Position numbers and translations under genes: made by a program. The notes under the pieces were generated by a model. The model searched no databases and was not told where the DNA came from. It worked only from the letters and a program-made list of their open reading frames with translations. Source: Flammeovirga yaeyamensis (GTDB lineage: Bacteria > Bacteroidota > Bacteroidia > Cytophagales > Flammeovirgaceae). From it: a stretch of 64,000 bases of DNA. The DNA lies in NCBI RefSeq assembly GCF_018736045.1, contig NZ_CP076132.1, forward strand, positions 2,899,501-2,963,500, given 5' to 3'. Positions 26,625-34,224 of this stretch are shown here, piece after piece. Positions within the stretch are counted from its first letter, which is position 1. Every line of letters starts with the position of its first letter.

Positions 26625-27629
26625 ATGAAATACAGAAGAAGAAAGAGATTATCTGCCGAAGAATATGCTGAAGGTATTATCAAAGGAGATAGAATAATCT
26701 TAAGTAGAGCTATCACCCTAATAGAAAGTAAACTTGACGATGATATACTTCTTGCTGAAGAAGTTCTTGAAAAAATATTACCTCATACAGGCAATAGTTT
26801 AAGAGTTGGTATTACTGGTGTACCAGGTGTAGGTAAAAGTACTTTTATTGAGTCTTTTGGCAAACATATTACCTCTCAAGAAAAAAAATTAGCGGTGCTA
26901 ACAATTGACCCAAGTTCTCAGATTTCAGGTGGTAGTATTTTGGGAGATAAGACAAGAATGGAGGAATTATCCAACGATCCATTGGCTTATGTTCGCCCAT
27001 CTGCTGCAGGTTCTGCTTTAGGTGGAGTTAATTATAAAACCAGAGAAACAATGCTTCTTTGCGAAGCCGCAGGATTTGATGTTATTCTTATTGAGACTGT
27101 TGGTGTTGGTCAATCTGAAACTACCGTTAAAGGTATGGTAGACTTCTTCTTATTATTGATGTTGGCTGGTGCTGGTGACGAACTTCAAGGTATAAAAAGA
27201 GGTATTATGGAAATGGCTGATGCTATCGCTATTACAAAAGTAGATGGTGATAATGTTCGTAGAGGACAGTTAGCAAGAGCTGAATATCAAAATGCCTTAC
27301 ACCTCTTCCCTCCTTCAGAAACAGGCTGGTCTCCTAAGGTAATGACATGTTCTTCTGTAGATAAAGAAGGCTTAGATGATATTCTAGACAATATCATGAA
27401 GTTTGAAAAAGACATGAAAACAAAAGGATACTTCCAATCAAATAGACAGCAACAAAACTTGCATTGGATGCACGAAACTATAGAAAGCTACCTAAAAAGA
27501 TCTTTTTATAATAATTCGGCTGTTTCTGAAAAAATTGATTCACTTGAAAATGGAGTAATTCAAAACAAGGTTCCAGCACTTACTGGTGCTAGAAAATTAA
27601 TTGATATATATAAAAACACGAAAAATTAA
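26625..27629 (+). CDS. meaB: Methylmalonyl-CoA mutase-associated GTPase MeaB (ArgK family)
   Basis: 334 aa, usual length. Walker A GVPGVGKST is at residues 65-73. Further G-domain signatures are LTIDPSS, ETVGVGQSE (switch region) and TKVDGDN for guanine recognition. MeaB is a SIMIBI-class GTPase that guards adenosylcobalamin loading and protects methylmalonyl-CoA mutase. Its position, divergent from mce and close to mutAB, fits this. The ArsC-like gene begins 7 bp after the stop, so the two are probably co-transcribed. Confidence 0.96.
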   Translation: MKYRRRKRLSAEEYAEGIIKGDRIILSRAITLIESKLDDDILLAEEVLEKILPHTGNSLRVGITGVPGVGKSTFIESFGKHITSQEKKLAVLTIDPSSQISGGSILGDKTRMEELSNDPLAYVRPSAAGSALGGVNYKTRETMLLCEAAGFDVILIETVGVGQSETTVKGMVDFFLLLMLAGAGDELQGIKRGIMEMADAIAITKVDGDNVRRGQLARAEYQNALHLFPPSETGWSPKVMTCSSVDKEGLDDILDNIMKFEKDMKTKGYFQSNRQQQNLHWMHETIESYLKRSFYNNSAVSEKIDSLENGVIQNKVPALTGARKLIDIYKNTKN

Positions 27630-27636
27630 TTATTCA

Positions 27637-27978
27637 ATGATCAAAATTTGGCACAATCCAAGATGTTCTAAAAGTAGAGAATCACTAAAGTTGCTTCAAG
27701 AGAATTCTGATGAGAATATAGAAATCAGAGAGTATCTTAAAGACACACCCTCTAAAGATGAATTATCAGAAATCATCAAATTACTTGATATTCATCCTGA
27801 GAAACTTCTTAGAAAAACAGAAAGTATTTTTAAAGAGGAATTTAAGGGTAAGGAACTTTCTGAACAAGAATGGATCGATGCCATGGTCAAATACCCTAAA
27901 TTAATTGAAAGGCCAATTGTTATTAAAAACAATAAAGCGGTCATTGGTAGACCTCCTTCTTTAGTATTAGATCTTTAA
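27637..27978 (+). CDS. arsC: ArsC-family (glutaredoxin-dependent arsenate reductase-like) protein
   Basis: 113 aa from ATG 27637 (MIKIWHNPRCSKSRESL). A TTG 36 bp earlier lies inside meaB and is not needed. The catalytic cysteine Cys10 sits in NPRCSKSRE, the ArsC/Spx family signature, and the arginine-containing ending LIERPIVIKNNKAVIGRPP is that of ArsC. The family reduces arsenate using glutathione/glutaredoxin. With no other ars gene nearby, a general thiol-redox role is also possible. It follows meaB closely, and a bidirectional terminator comes after it. Confidence 0.85.
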   Translation: MIKIWHNPRCSKSRESLKLLQENSDENIEIREYLKDTPSKDELSEIIKLLDIHPEKLLRKTESIFKEEFKGKELSEQEWIDAMVKYPKLIERPIVIKNNKAVIGRPPSLVLDL

Positions 27979-27986
27979 TAAAAAAA

Positions 27987-28013
27987 TCCCCTTGTAATTA
28001 AGTTACAAGGGGA
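27987..28013. terminator. Bidirectional terminator between arsC and the SpoIIE-phosphatase gene
   Basis: TCCCCTTGTAA (27987-27997) pairs perfectly over 11 bp with TTACAAGGGGA (28003-28013). An A-run precedes it and a T-rich stretch follows, serving both convergent genes. Confidence 0.9.
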
Positions 28014-28021
28014 TATTTTAT

Positions 28022-30193
28022 TTAAAAACGTATACCCAGAACCAACATATCATCGACTTGCTCCCATCTTCCCTCCTTCATCCAGTCGTTGATAGTCCCA
28101 GACAATATCTTCTTCTGTTTATCTGTAGGATAATTAGCGATATCAGTAAATAAATCTCTTAGTTGACCCACCATGAATTTCCTAGCTTTTGATCCACCAA
28201 ACTGATCTTGATAACCATCGGTGGTCATGTACACCATATCTCCTTTTTCAATGGTCCAATGATGTTGTTCATAGATATTATTCAGATCACCACCAATTGA
28301 TTTTCTAGTTCCCTTCAACTTAGTCAATTCGCCATCTCTAACGATATACAATGGGTTCTTTGCACCAGAGAAATATAAGTCATTCTCTTTAATTGCAATT
28401 AAACTCATATCCATTCCATCATTGTTATCGTTATGTTCTTGTTGAAGGTTATGAACGACTAATTTGTTCAACTCTGTGAGGATTACTGATGGTTGAAAGA
28501 CTTTATTACCTCTTACGATTTCATAAAGTAAACTATTCCCCATCATCGACATCAGAGCGCCTGGGACGCCATGCCCTGTACAATCTACACAAGCGTAAAT
28601 CTTCCAGCCCTCAATTTCTACAAACCAATAAAAATCACCACTAATTATATCTTTTGGCTGATTAAAAATAAAATTATCTTCAAAAGCTTTATCAATCCGA
28701 TGAGACGATGTAAGTATTGAAGATTGTATCAAATGAGCACTTTTGATACTACTATTTATTTTATTGTTCTGATAATTAAGTTGCTTACTTTGCTCATTAG
28801 AATGTTCTAATGTCACTTTCAGAATCTCATTTTTTGCTTCAAGATCTTGATTAATATCCTCCACAGCTTCTTTGGCCATTTCTAATTCATCGTTGGTCAT
28901 CGAAAGTCGTGTATTCAGACGTTTTGTTTTCTTTTGAATATGAAAGATATAGTAAATAAAAACTAAAAGAATAAACAGGATCGCCATTGCAAAGTAAAGA
29001 ACTTGCGTTCTTTGTTGAAGTTTTACTTTTTGATTAAACTCCAACTCTTCTAATTTTACATTTTCACTTTTTTGATTTTCAACTTCATAAAAAGTTTGCA
29101 TATCTACTACTGCAGCTAGCTTTTCTTTATTAAATAAACTATCTGATAAGTTTAATGACTTTTTATAAAAGTAGATCGATTGATCTTTGTTGATATGCTG
29201 TAGCGTTTTTGCTAATTCTAATGAAATAGTGTACTCTTTTTCTAAGTTTTTAGTTTGCTTACATATTACATATGCTTTTTCAAAAGCCTCGTATGCTTTA
29301 GTGTAATTTTCTACTTTTAAATAGTAATTACCTAAATCGATATAGGCATTTAATTTAGCATATGAAATCTGTTTTCTATTGGCTTCTTTTACGGCCAAAA
29401 GCAAAATTTTCTTCGCCAGTTTCAAATCATTTAAGCCAATAGCTAATTCCCCTTTTAAGAGTAAAAGCTGAATATATCCTTCAAAGTCTTTTTCTAGACT
29501 AATTGATTTTTGAGCATCTAACTTTTTGATAATTTTGGTAAGTTCATTGTATTCTTTAAGCACTATATGAATCTTACCTTTATTTAATAAAGCCTTGTTT
29601 TTAAGATATGCTAAATGATGAGAATTGGATGAATTTTTTAAGTTCTCAATATCATCAAAATGTTCGTAAGCAGTGACGTACTTTTTAAACTGTAAATTGA
29701 TCTCTCCGATATCAATTAATATGGATGCTTTCTTTACTGCATCATTGGTTTCACTGACAATTTTATGTGCTACCTTCAATAAATTTAAAGCAGAAACTGT
29801 CTTATTCTGGTCTAAATAAATTCGAGCTAATAAAATATTGGATTCCGCTAATAATTGAAGGTCATAACTATCTTCGGCAATTTGATAAGATATTCTACCA
29901 TATTTCTCGGCAGAATCAAGTAATCCTTCCAATCTAAAGTAATGACTTAATTGTATGTTGAGCCAATGCTGGTCCGCTACTTCAGAATTCTTATCAATAA
30001 AGATTTTATACTTATCAAGAATAAGCTTAATGCTATCAAGATTACTTTTCTCAAATAAAGATTCTACATGATAAGCAACTTCTTTGGTAACCCCTTTAGT
30101 CCTTGGTTCATTTAATGACACGGTGCTTCCTTCTGTTATGAAAGTAACAGTTATCAATAAAAGAAATATTTGTATGAACCTAAGTTTCTTCAT
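28022..30193 (-). CDS. TPR-repeat membrane protein with C-terminal SpoIIE/PP2C phosphatase
   Basis: 723 aa from the ATG ending at 30193 (MKKLRFIQIFLLLIT, signal peptide); the longer form would use a TTG. Residues ~60-390 are TPR-like repeats (for example ALNLLKVAHKI, AYEAFEKAYVIC). One membrane helix follows (~400-420, LYFAMAILFILLVFIYYIF), then a coiled coil and a PP2C-type SpoIIE domain. Its metal-binding aspartates lie in IISGDFYWF, CVDCTGHGVPGA and TTDGYQDQFGG. Periplasmic TPRs linked to a cytoplasmic phosphatase suggest signalling through partner-switching Ser/Thr dephosphorylation. No anti-sigma or STAS partner is adjacent. Confidence 0.9.
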   Translation of the reverse strand: MKKLRFIQIFLLLITVTFITEGSTVSLNEPRTKGVTKEVAYHVESLFEKSNLDSIKLILDKYKIFIDKNSEVADQHWLNIQLSHYFRLEGLLDSAEKYGRISYQIAEDSYDLQLLAESNILLARIYLDQNKTVSALNLLKVAHKIVSETNDAVKKASILIDIGEINLQFKKYVTAYEHFDDIENLKNSSNSHHLAYLKNKALLNKGKIHIVLKEYNELTKIIKKLDAQKSISLEKDFEGYIQLLLLKGELAIGLNDLKLAKKILLLAVKEANRKQISYAKLNAYIDLGNYYLKVENYTKAYEAFEKAYVICKQTKNLEKEYTISLELAKTLQHINKDQSIYFYKKSLNLSDSLFNKEKLAAVVDMQTFYEVENQKSENVKLEELEFNQKVKLQQRTQVLYFAMAILFILLVFIYYIFHIQKKTKRLNTRLSMTNDELEMAKEAVEDINQDLEAKNEILKVTLEHSNEQSKQLNYQNNKINSSIKSAHLIQSSILTSSHRIDKAFEDNFIFNQPKDIISGDFYWFVEIEGWKIYACVDCTGHGVPGALMSMMGNSLLYEIVRGNKVFQPSVILTELNKLVVHNLQQEHNDNNDGMDMSLIAIKENDLYFSGAKNPLYIVRDGELTKLKGTRKSIGGDLNNIYEQHHWTIEKGDMVYMTTDGYQDQFGGSKARKFMVGQLRDLFTDIANYPTDKQKKILSGTINDWMKEGRWEQVDDMLVLGIRF

Positions 30194-30319
30194 TTCAAAC
30201 AAAAAATTGACAAATAATATCTTTACCTAAAAATTAATGTTCGATTATTATCAAAAAAGAGAAAAAGATTTATTAAAATTATAAATCAAAAAATATTAGA
30301 ACCCAACTAAAGTAAAGGT

Positions 30320-31228
30320 ATGAAACAATTTTTAGGTGTTGATATAGGAGGTACAAACGTAAAATTTGGTGTCGTAGACGCAGATGGTAACATCATCAAA
30401 AAGAAAAAATACCCCACAGTTTCTGTATCAGAAGGTGGCGATTTTTGTGCCAACTTTTCTAAACTATTGGCAAAAAGATTACAAAAGTTCCCAGATATTG
30501 AATCTGTAGGAATTGGTATTCCAGGAACTATCTCCTCAGATGGTAATTCAACACTAGATTTACCTAACGTAGAAGGGTTATCTAATAAACCTCTAGTCAC
30601 TATTCTAAAAGAAGATTTTCCTCAGCTACCAATAGTAATGGATAACGATGCTAATGCAGCTGCTTTAGGGGAATTGGAATTTGGAGGAGAAGATCTTCCC
30701 GATACTTATATATTTATAACACTAGGCACTGGCGTTGGCGGTGGATGTGTAATTGATGGAAAAATCTTTAAAGGTGGAGACGGTAATGGATTAGAAATTG
30801 GTCACATTATGTCTTCTACTGGAAGAACTATTGAAGAAAACATTGGTAAGGCCGGTATTATTAAAATGGCACAAAAGTATAAAGACGAAGGGGTACTTAC
30901 TACTAGCTTACCTGAAGAATTCGATGCTAAAATGGTAGCAACACTTGCCCATGATGGAGATGAACTATCACTCAAAGTATTTGAGGATATGGGACAATAC
31001 GTTGGTGAACTAATAGTTTCTTTAGTGAGAGTATTAGATATTAAAACAATTCTTATTGGTGGAGGTGTTTCCGAAACTTTCGATTACCTAAAAGGAAATA
31101 TGAATGCTGTGATCAATAATTTCCTTCCGGCTTACTATACCGATAAACTTGATATTCGATTAGCCACTTTGGGTAATAATGCAGGTATTATTGGTGCTGC
31201 CTCTTTAGGGGTTTCAGCATTAAAATAA
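30320..31228 (+). CDS. ROK-family sugar kinase (glucokinase-like) lacking the zinc motif
   Basis: 302 aa, normal for a ROK kinase. The ATP-binding loop GVDIGGTNVKFG is at residues 6-17, the catalytic Asp (D110) in DNDANAAALGE, and GTGVGGG at ~137-142. The histidine of EIGH (H162) is kept, but the usual CxCGxxGC zinc-binding loop is replaced by a cysteine-free stretch (SSTGRTIEENIGKAGI). Glucokinase is the common activity in this family; other sugars such as N-acetylmannosamine, fructose or polyphosphate-linked activities are possible. It stands alone and is followed by its own terminator. Confidence 0.88.
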   Translation: MKQFLGVDIGGTNVKFGVVDADGNIIKKKKYPTVSVSEGGDFCANFSKLLAKRLQKFPDIESVGIGIPGTISSDGNSTLDLPNVEGLSNKPLVTILKEDFPQLPIVMDNDANAAALGELEFGGEDLPDTYIFITLGTGVGGGCVIDGKIFKGGDGNGLEIGHIMSSTGRTIEENIGKAGIIKMAQKYKDEGVLTTSLPEEFDAKMVATLAHDGDELSLKVFEDMGQYVGELIVSLVRVLDIKTILIGGGVSETFDYLKGNMNAVINNFLPAYYTDKLDIRLATLGNNAGIIGAASLGVSALK

Positions 31229-31268
31229 ATTGGATTATCACAAAAAATGATTCAATAATAGGAATTTA

Positions 31269-31304
31269 ATATGAAGGGATGTGTGTTTACTCATCCCTTC
31301 ATAT
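31269..31304 (+). terminator. Terminator of the ROK kinase gene
   Basis: ATATGAAGGGATG (31269-31281) pairs over 13 bp with CATCCCTTCATAT (31292-31304), then GTTTATTG. Confidence 0.8.
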
Positions 31305-31405
31305 GTTTATTGCAAAAAATAAAAACACATCATTATCAAATTATTTAAAAATTGATTTTTGATAATTTAGATGATTACAAACAACAACTAATAAAATAAG
31401 ATGAA

Positions 31406-31436
31406 TTTGTATGTATGATCTTAGCTTTTATCTTTG
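31406..31436 (+). promoter_or_regulatory. Promoter of the purN-yebC operon
   Basis: TTTG (31406-31409), a 19-bp spacer and TATCTTTG (31429-31436) followed by CAT form an ideal Bacteroidota promoter. The ATG at 31455 follows 18 bp later, giving a short leader. Confidence 0.85.
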
Positions 31437-31454
31437 CATAAACTTAATATTACG

Positions 31455-32036
31455 ATGATTAAAATAGCAATTTTTGCTTCAGGAACAGGATCAAATGCTT
31501 TCAAAATTATTCAACATTTTGAAGCAAGAACAGATATTGAATTTGTTGTTTTAGCAAATAGAAAAGAAGCTGGCGTATTAGAAAAAGCTGCTAAACTAAA
31601 TGTGGAGAATCATTATTTCCCAAAAGCTGCTTTTTCAAATGGTGAGGTATTGGACTTTTTAAAAACGAAAGAAGTCAACTTCATTATTCTTGCAGGTTTC
31701 TTATTACTAGTTGACAAAGGTATTTTGGAAGTGTATGAAAACAAGGTGATTAACATCCATCCTGCACTTTTACCAAAATATGGAGGAAAAGGAATGTACG
31801 GTATCAATGTCCATAGAGCTGTAGTTGAAAATAAAGACTCTGTATCTGGAATAACTATTCATTACTGTAATCAACATTACGATGAAGGTCAATACATTCT
31901 TCAGGCCACTACTCCTATCCTCAAAACCGATTCACCTGAAGAAGTGGGAGCAAAAGTTTTAAAATTGGAACATTTCTATTTTCCAAGAGTAATTGAACAA
32001 TTAATCAGTGAGCATTCTTTAGAAGAAGCACACTAA
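31455..32036 (+). CDS. purN: Phosphoribosylglycinamide formyltransferase
   Basis: 193 aa from ATG 31455 (MIKIAIFASGTGSN). The TTG at 31434 lies inside the -7 promoter element and cannot be the start. The GAR-binding ASGTGSN loop, the catalytic Asn/His in INIHPALLPKYGG and the Asp in HYDEGQYI are all present. It transfers a formyl group from 10-formyl-tetrahydrofolate to GAR in purine synthesis. Its length is typical of PurN. It is followed after 15 bp by yebC, so the two form an operon. Confidence 0.96.
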   Translation: MIKIAIFASGTGSNAFKIIQHFEARTDIEFVVLANRKEAGVLEKAAKLNVENHYFPKAAFSNGEVLDFLKTKEVNFIILAGFLLLVDKGILEVYENKVINIHPALLPKYGGKGMYGINVHRAVVENKDSVSGITIHYCNQHYDEGQYILQATTPILKTDSPEEVGAKVLKLEHFYFPRVIEQLISEHSLEEAH

Positions 32037-32051
32037 AAAATATATATTAAA

Positions 32052-32780
32052 ATGGGAAGAGCATTTGAATTTAGAAAAGGCAGAAAGTTAAAGCGTTGGG
32101 CACATATGGCAAAAACATTTACTCGTTTGGGTAAAGATATTGTTATTGCTATCAAAGAAGGTGGTTCTTCTGATCCTGATTCAAACTCAAGATTGCGTGC
32201 TGTTTTACAAAACTGTAAAGCAGAGAACATGCCTAAAGATAATATCGATAGAGCAATCAAAAGAGCAACTGATAAAGACACATCAAGCTATGATGAAAAA
32301 TTATTTGAAGGTTACGCTCCTCACGGCATTGCTATATTAGTTGAAACAGCTACTGACAACAACAATAGAACTGTTGCTAACGTACGTAGTTATTTCAACA
32401 AATGTAACGGTAGCTTGGGTACTTCTGGCTCTGTAGAATTTATGTTCGAACATAAATGTCACTTCAAAATCACTAAAGGCGAGATTGATGAGGAAGAGTT
32501 AGAATTAGAATTGATTGATTTCGGTGCAGAGGAAGTATTTATCGACGAAGAGGATGATACTATCATGATTTATGGAGAATTCTCAAGCTTTGGTTCTTTA
32601 CAAAAAGCTTTAGAAGAACAAGGACATGAGGTTATCAAATCTGGTTTAGATCGTATTCCTACAGTTACTAAAAAACTAGATGCTGAACAAGAAGCTGAAG
32701 TTGATAAGCTATTAGAAAAACTAGAAGAAGATGATGATGTTCAGAATGTATTCCATACAATGGAACACTCTATGGACTAA
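32052..32780 (+). CDS. yebC: YebC/PmpR-family translation/transcription regulator
   Basis: 242 aa. The family start (MGRAFEFRKGRKLKRWAHMAKTF) corresponds to the MAGHSKWANI region. NSRLRAVLQNCKAENMPKDNIDRAIKRAT is diagnostic, and the acidic central insertion with NRTVANVRSYFNKCNGSLG also fits. YebC-type proteins bind DNA as regulators in some bacteria, and recent work ties them to translation of difficult sequences. It is second in the purN operon and followed by a long branched hairpin. Confidence 0.95.
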   Translation: MGRAFEFRKGRKLKRWAHMAKTFTRLGKDIVIAIKEGGSSDPDSNSRLRAVLQNCKAENMPKDNIDRAIKRATDKDTSSYDEKLFEGYAPHGIAILVETATDNNNRTVANVRSYFNKCNGSLGTSGSVEFMFEHKCHFKITKGEIDEEELELELIDFGAEEVFIDEEDDTIMIYGEFSSFGSLQKALEEQGHEVIKSGLDRIPTVTKKLDAEQEAEVDKLLEKLEEDDDVQNVFHTMEHSMD

Positions 32781-32803
32781 GAAAACGTCTTTTTTAATAA
32801 ATT

Positions 32804-32880
32804 AAGGTTGTCTTTAGAACAAGTAGTTAATAGAGAGTCTAATCTCTATTTTACTACTAAAGTTCAATGACAACCTTTTT
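32804..32880 (+). terminator. Long branched hairpin terminating purN-yebC
   Basis: AAGGTTGTC (32804-32812) pairs with GACAACCTT (32869-32877), enclosing further pairings GAAC/GTTC, TAGT/ACTA and ATAGAGA/TCTCTAT. The whole ~74-nt element folds into one long imperfect stem and ends in TTT. Confidence 0.75.
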
Positions 32881-33011
32881 TAATTTTGTTATTTTGAACT
32901 ATTCAATTATTCATTCCAAATAATAAATGAAACTTGTACTCTTCACCTATATATTCATTCCCTAAAACGATTGTTTTAGTGTATCGTTATTTTAGGACTG
33001 TACATTGACAC

Positions 33012-33044
33012 AAAAAAAGGGACCTTAACTCAATAAGATCCCTT
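33012..33044 (-). terminator. Terminator of trxA
   Basis: AAGGGACCTT (33017-33026) pairs with AAGATCCCTT (33035-33044) with one mismatch. On the minus strand a run of seven T follows. It lies 21 bp after the trxA stop. Confidence 0.8.
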
Positions 33045-33065
33045 CCTTTTAATGTTTTTCCTTGT

Positions 33066-33386
33066 TTACAGTTGGGCTGTAATTTTTTCAGAAAGTTCAG
33101 CTTTAGAACCTGCACCAATGTGCTTGTCTACTTGCTCGCCATTTTTAAATACCAACATAGTTGGGATAGAACGGATACCGAACTTAGCAGCTGCTTGAGG
33201 GTTAGCATCAACATCTAACTTACCAATTACAGCATCTGTCAATTCAGTAGCTAATTCTTCAATGATTGGAGACATCATCAAACAAGGTCCACACCAAGTT
33301 GCCCAAAAGTCTACCAATACTGGCTTATCTGATTTTAATACTACTTCATCGAAGTTAGCGTCTGTAATTTCTATTGCTTTTCCCAT
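33066..33386 (-). CDS. trxA: Thioredoxin
   Basis: 106 aa, the canonical length for a small cytoplasmic thioredoxin without a signal peptide. The active site WCGPC is at residues 31-35 in the DFWATWCGPC context, with the cis-proline segment IRSIPTMLVF and the final GSKAELSEKI helix. It is a general disulfide reductant, kept reduced by thioredoxin reductase, which is not in this window, and it recycles enzymes such as methionine sulfoxide reductases. It is transcribed alone. Confidence 0.97.
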   Translation of the reverse strand: MGKAIEITDANFDEVVLKSDKPVLVDFWATWCGPCLMMSPIIEELATELTDAVIGKLDVDANPQAAAKFGIRSIPTMLVFKNGEQVDKHIGAGSKAELSEKITAQL

Positions 33387-33468
33387 TATGATAATGTTTT
33401 ATTTCATATGAACAAATTATCATCTGTTCAACTATCTTTAATAACGTCACAGATTTTATTTGGTTGCA

Positions 33469-33500
33469 CAAATGTAGTAAAATATCATTCATTTACCCAA
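33469..33500 (-). promoter_or_regulatory. Candidate trxA promoter
   Basis: On the minus strand TTG (33500-33498), a 21-bp spacer and TACATTTG (33476-33469) match the Bacteroidota pattern with a slightly long spacer. The leader would be about 80 nt, and the TTG overlaps the end of the nitroreductase gene. Confidence 0.5.
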
Positions 33501-34063
33501 GTAACTTTATCAGATATATTATCTCTATTGCCAACTTTTTTCTGACCTGAAATTGTACCGATATAAAATAAGCCCATAAACTCATCTTCTTCATTAAGTC
33601 CAAAATACTCTTTAGCTTGAGGAAATTTGACTAAACCTCCTGTGGACCAATACCCTCCATATCCTTTGGCTGAAACACCTAAAGCTATATTCTGAACTGC
33701 ACAAGCCACTGCTAACATTTCTTCTTGCTTTGGTATTTTTTTATTGGTTCCTCTATGCATTATTATTCCGATCACATAATTTGATAAAAGAGGAAGCTTT
33801 TTTAGTTTTTCGTATCTCTTCTCTTCAAATTCTTCTTCAGGAGTATTTTTTTTGTAGACTTTCCCCTGAACATCAGATAAAGTTTGTAATCCCTCCTTTT
33901 CGAATACAACAAAACGCCAAGGTTGAGTTAAACCATGGTTAGGGGCCCAATTTGCATCTTCTAGAAATTCCATGATATCCTCTTTAGGGATTTCTTCTTG
34001 TGTATATTCTAAAGGATAAAATGATCTTCTTTCTCTTATGTTTTTTGAAATCTGTTCGTACAT
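33485..34063 (-). CDS. Nitroreductase-family FMN oxidoreductase
   Basis: 192 aa. The N-terminus ISKNIRERRSFYPLEYTQEEIP and the ANWAPNHGLTQPWRFVVF segment are the FMN-binding features of the small nitroreductases (YdjA/TM1586-like). The QNIALGVSAKGYGGYWSTG and FMGLFYIGT motifs follow. The protein is a homodimeric FMN enzyme that reduces nitro or quinone substrates with NAD(P)H. The physiological substrate cannot be told. A TAATTTTG element on the minus strand at 34093-34086 may be its promoter. Confidence 0.9.
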   Translation of the reverse strand: MYEQISKNIRERRSFYPLEYTQEEIPKEDIMEFLEDANWAPNHGLTQPWRFVVFEKEGLQTLSDVQGKVYKKNTPEEEFEEKRYEKLKKLPLLSNYVIGIIMHRGTNKKIPKQEEMLAVACAVQNIALGVSAKGYGGYWSTGGLVKFPQAKEYFGLNEEDEFMGLFYIGTISGQKKVGNRDNISDKVTWVNE

Positions 34064-34085
34064 CTTGTTATTGATTTTTATTATC

Positions 34086-34093
34086 CAAAATTA
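34086..34093 (-). promoter_or_regulatory. Candidate -7 element of the nitroreductase gene
   Basis: TAATTTTG on the minus strand fits TAnnTTTG and lies 22 bp before the ATG. No TTTG is seen at the -33 distance. Confidence 0.4.
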
Positions 34094-34133
34094 CAGAAGT
34101 TTATTAATTTTTTAGATGAATAAACTTACTTAT

Positions 34134-34160
34134 TTCAACATGTTGAACTACATTTGTAGT
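34134..34160 (+). promoter_or_regulatory. Promoter of proline dehydrogenase with two adjacent palindromes
   Basis: TTCAACATGTTGAA (34134-34147) is a perfect 14-bp palindrome. ACTACATTTGTAGT (34147-34160) is a second palindrome with two central bases, and it contains the -7 element TACATTTG (34149-34156). A protein bound here would cover the promoter, so these are probable operators. The ATG is 65 bp downstream. Confidence 0.6.
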
Positions 34161-34224
34161 AGATTAAGGTTAAACCTACCTTAATAAAATACTAACACCA
34201 CACATATAACATAATTCTACCACT

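Noticed and set aside
31434-31454. Longer purN starting at TTG 31434
   Set aside because: The TTG is part of the -7 promoter element TATCTTTG, so it would be upstream of the transcript start.
32961-32994. Hairpin CTAAAAC/GTTTTAG with overlapping CCTAAAACGAT/TTTTAGG pairing between yebC and trxA
   Set aside because: Small, AT-rich and without T-run; two stronger terminators already explain this gap.
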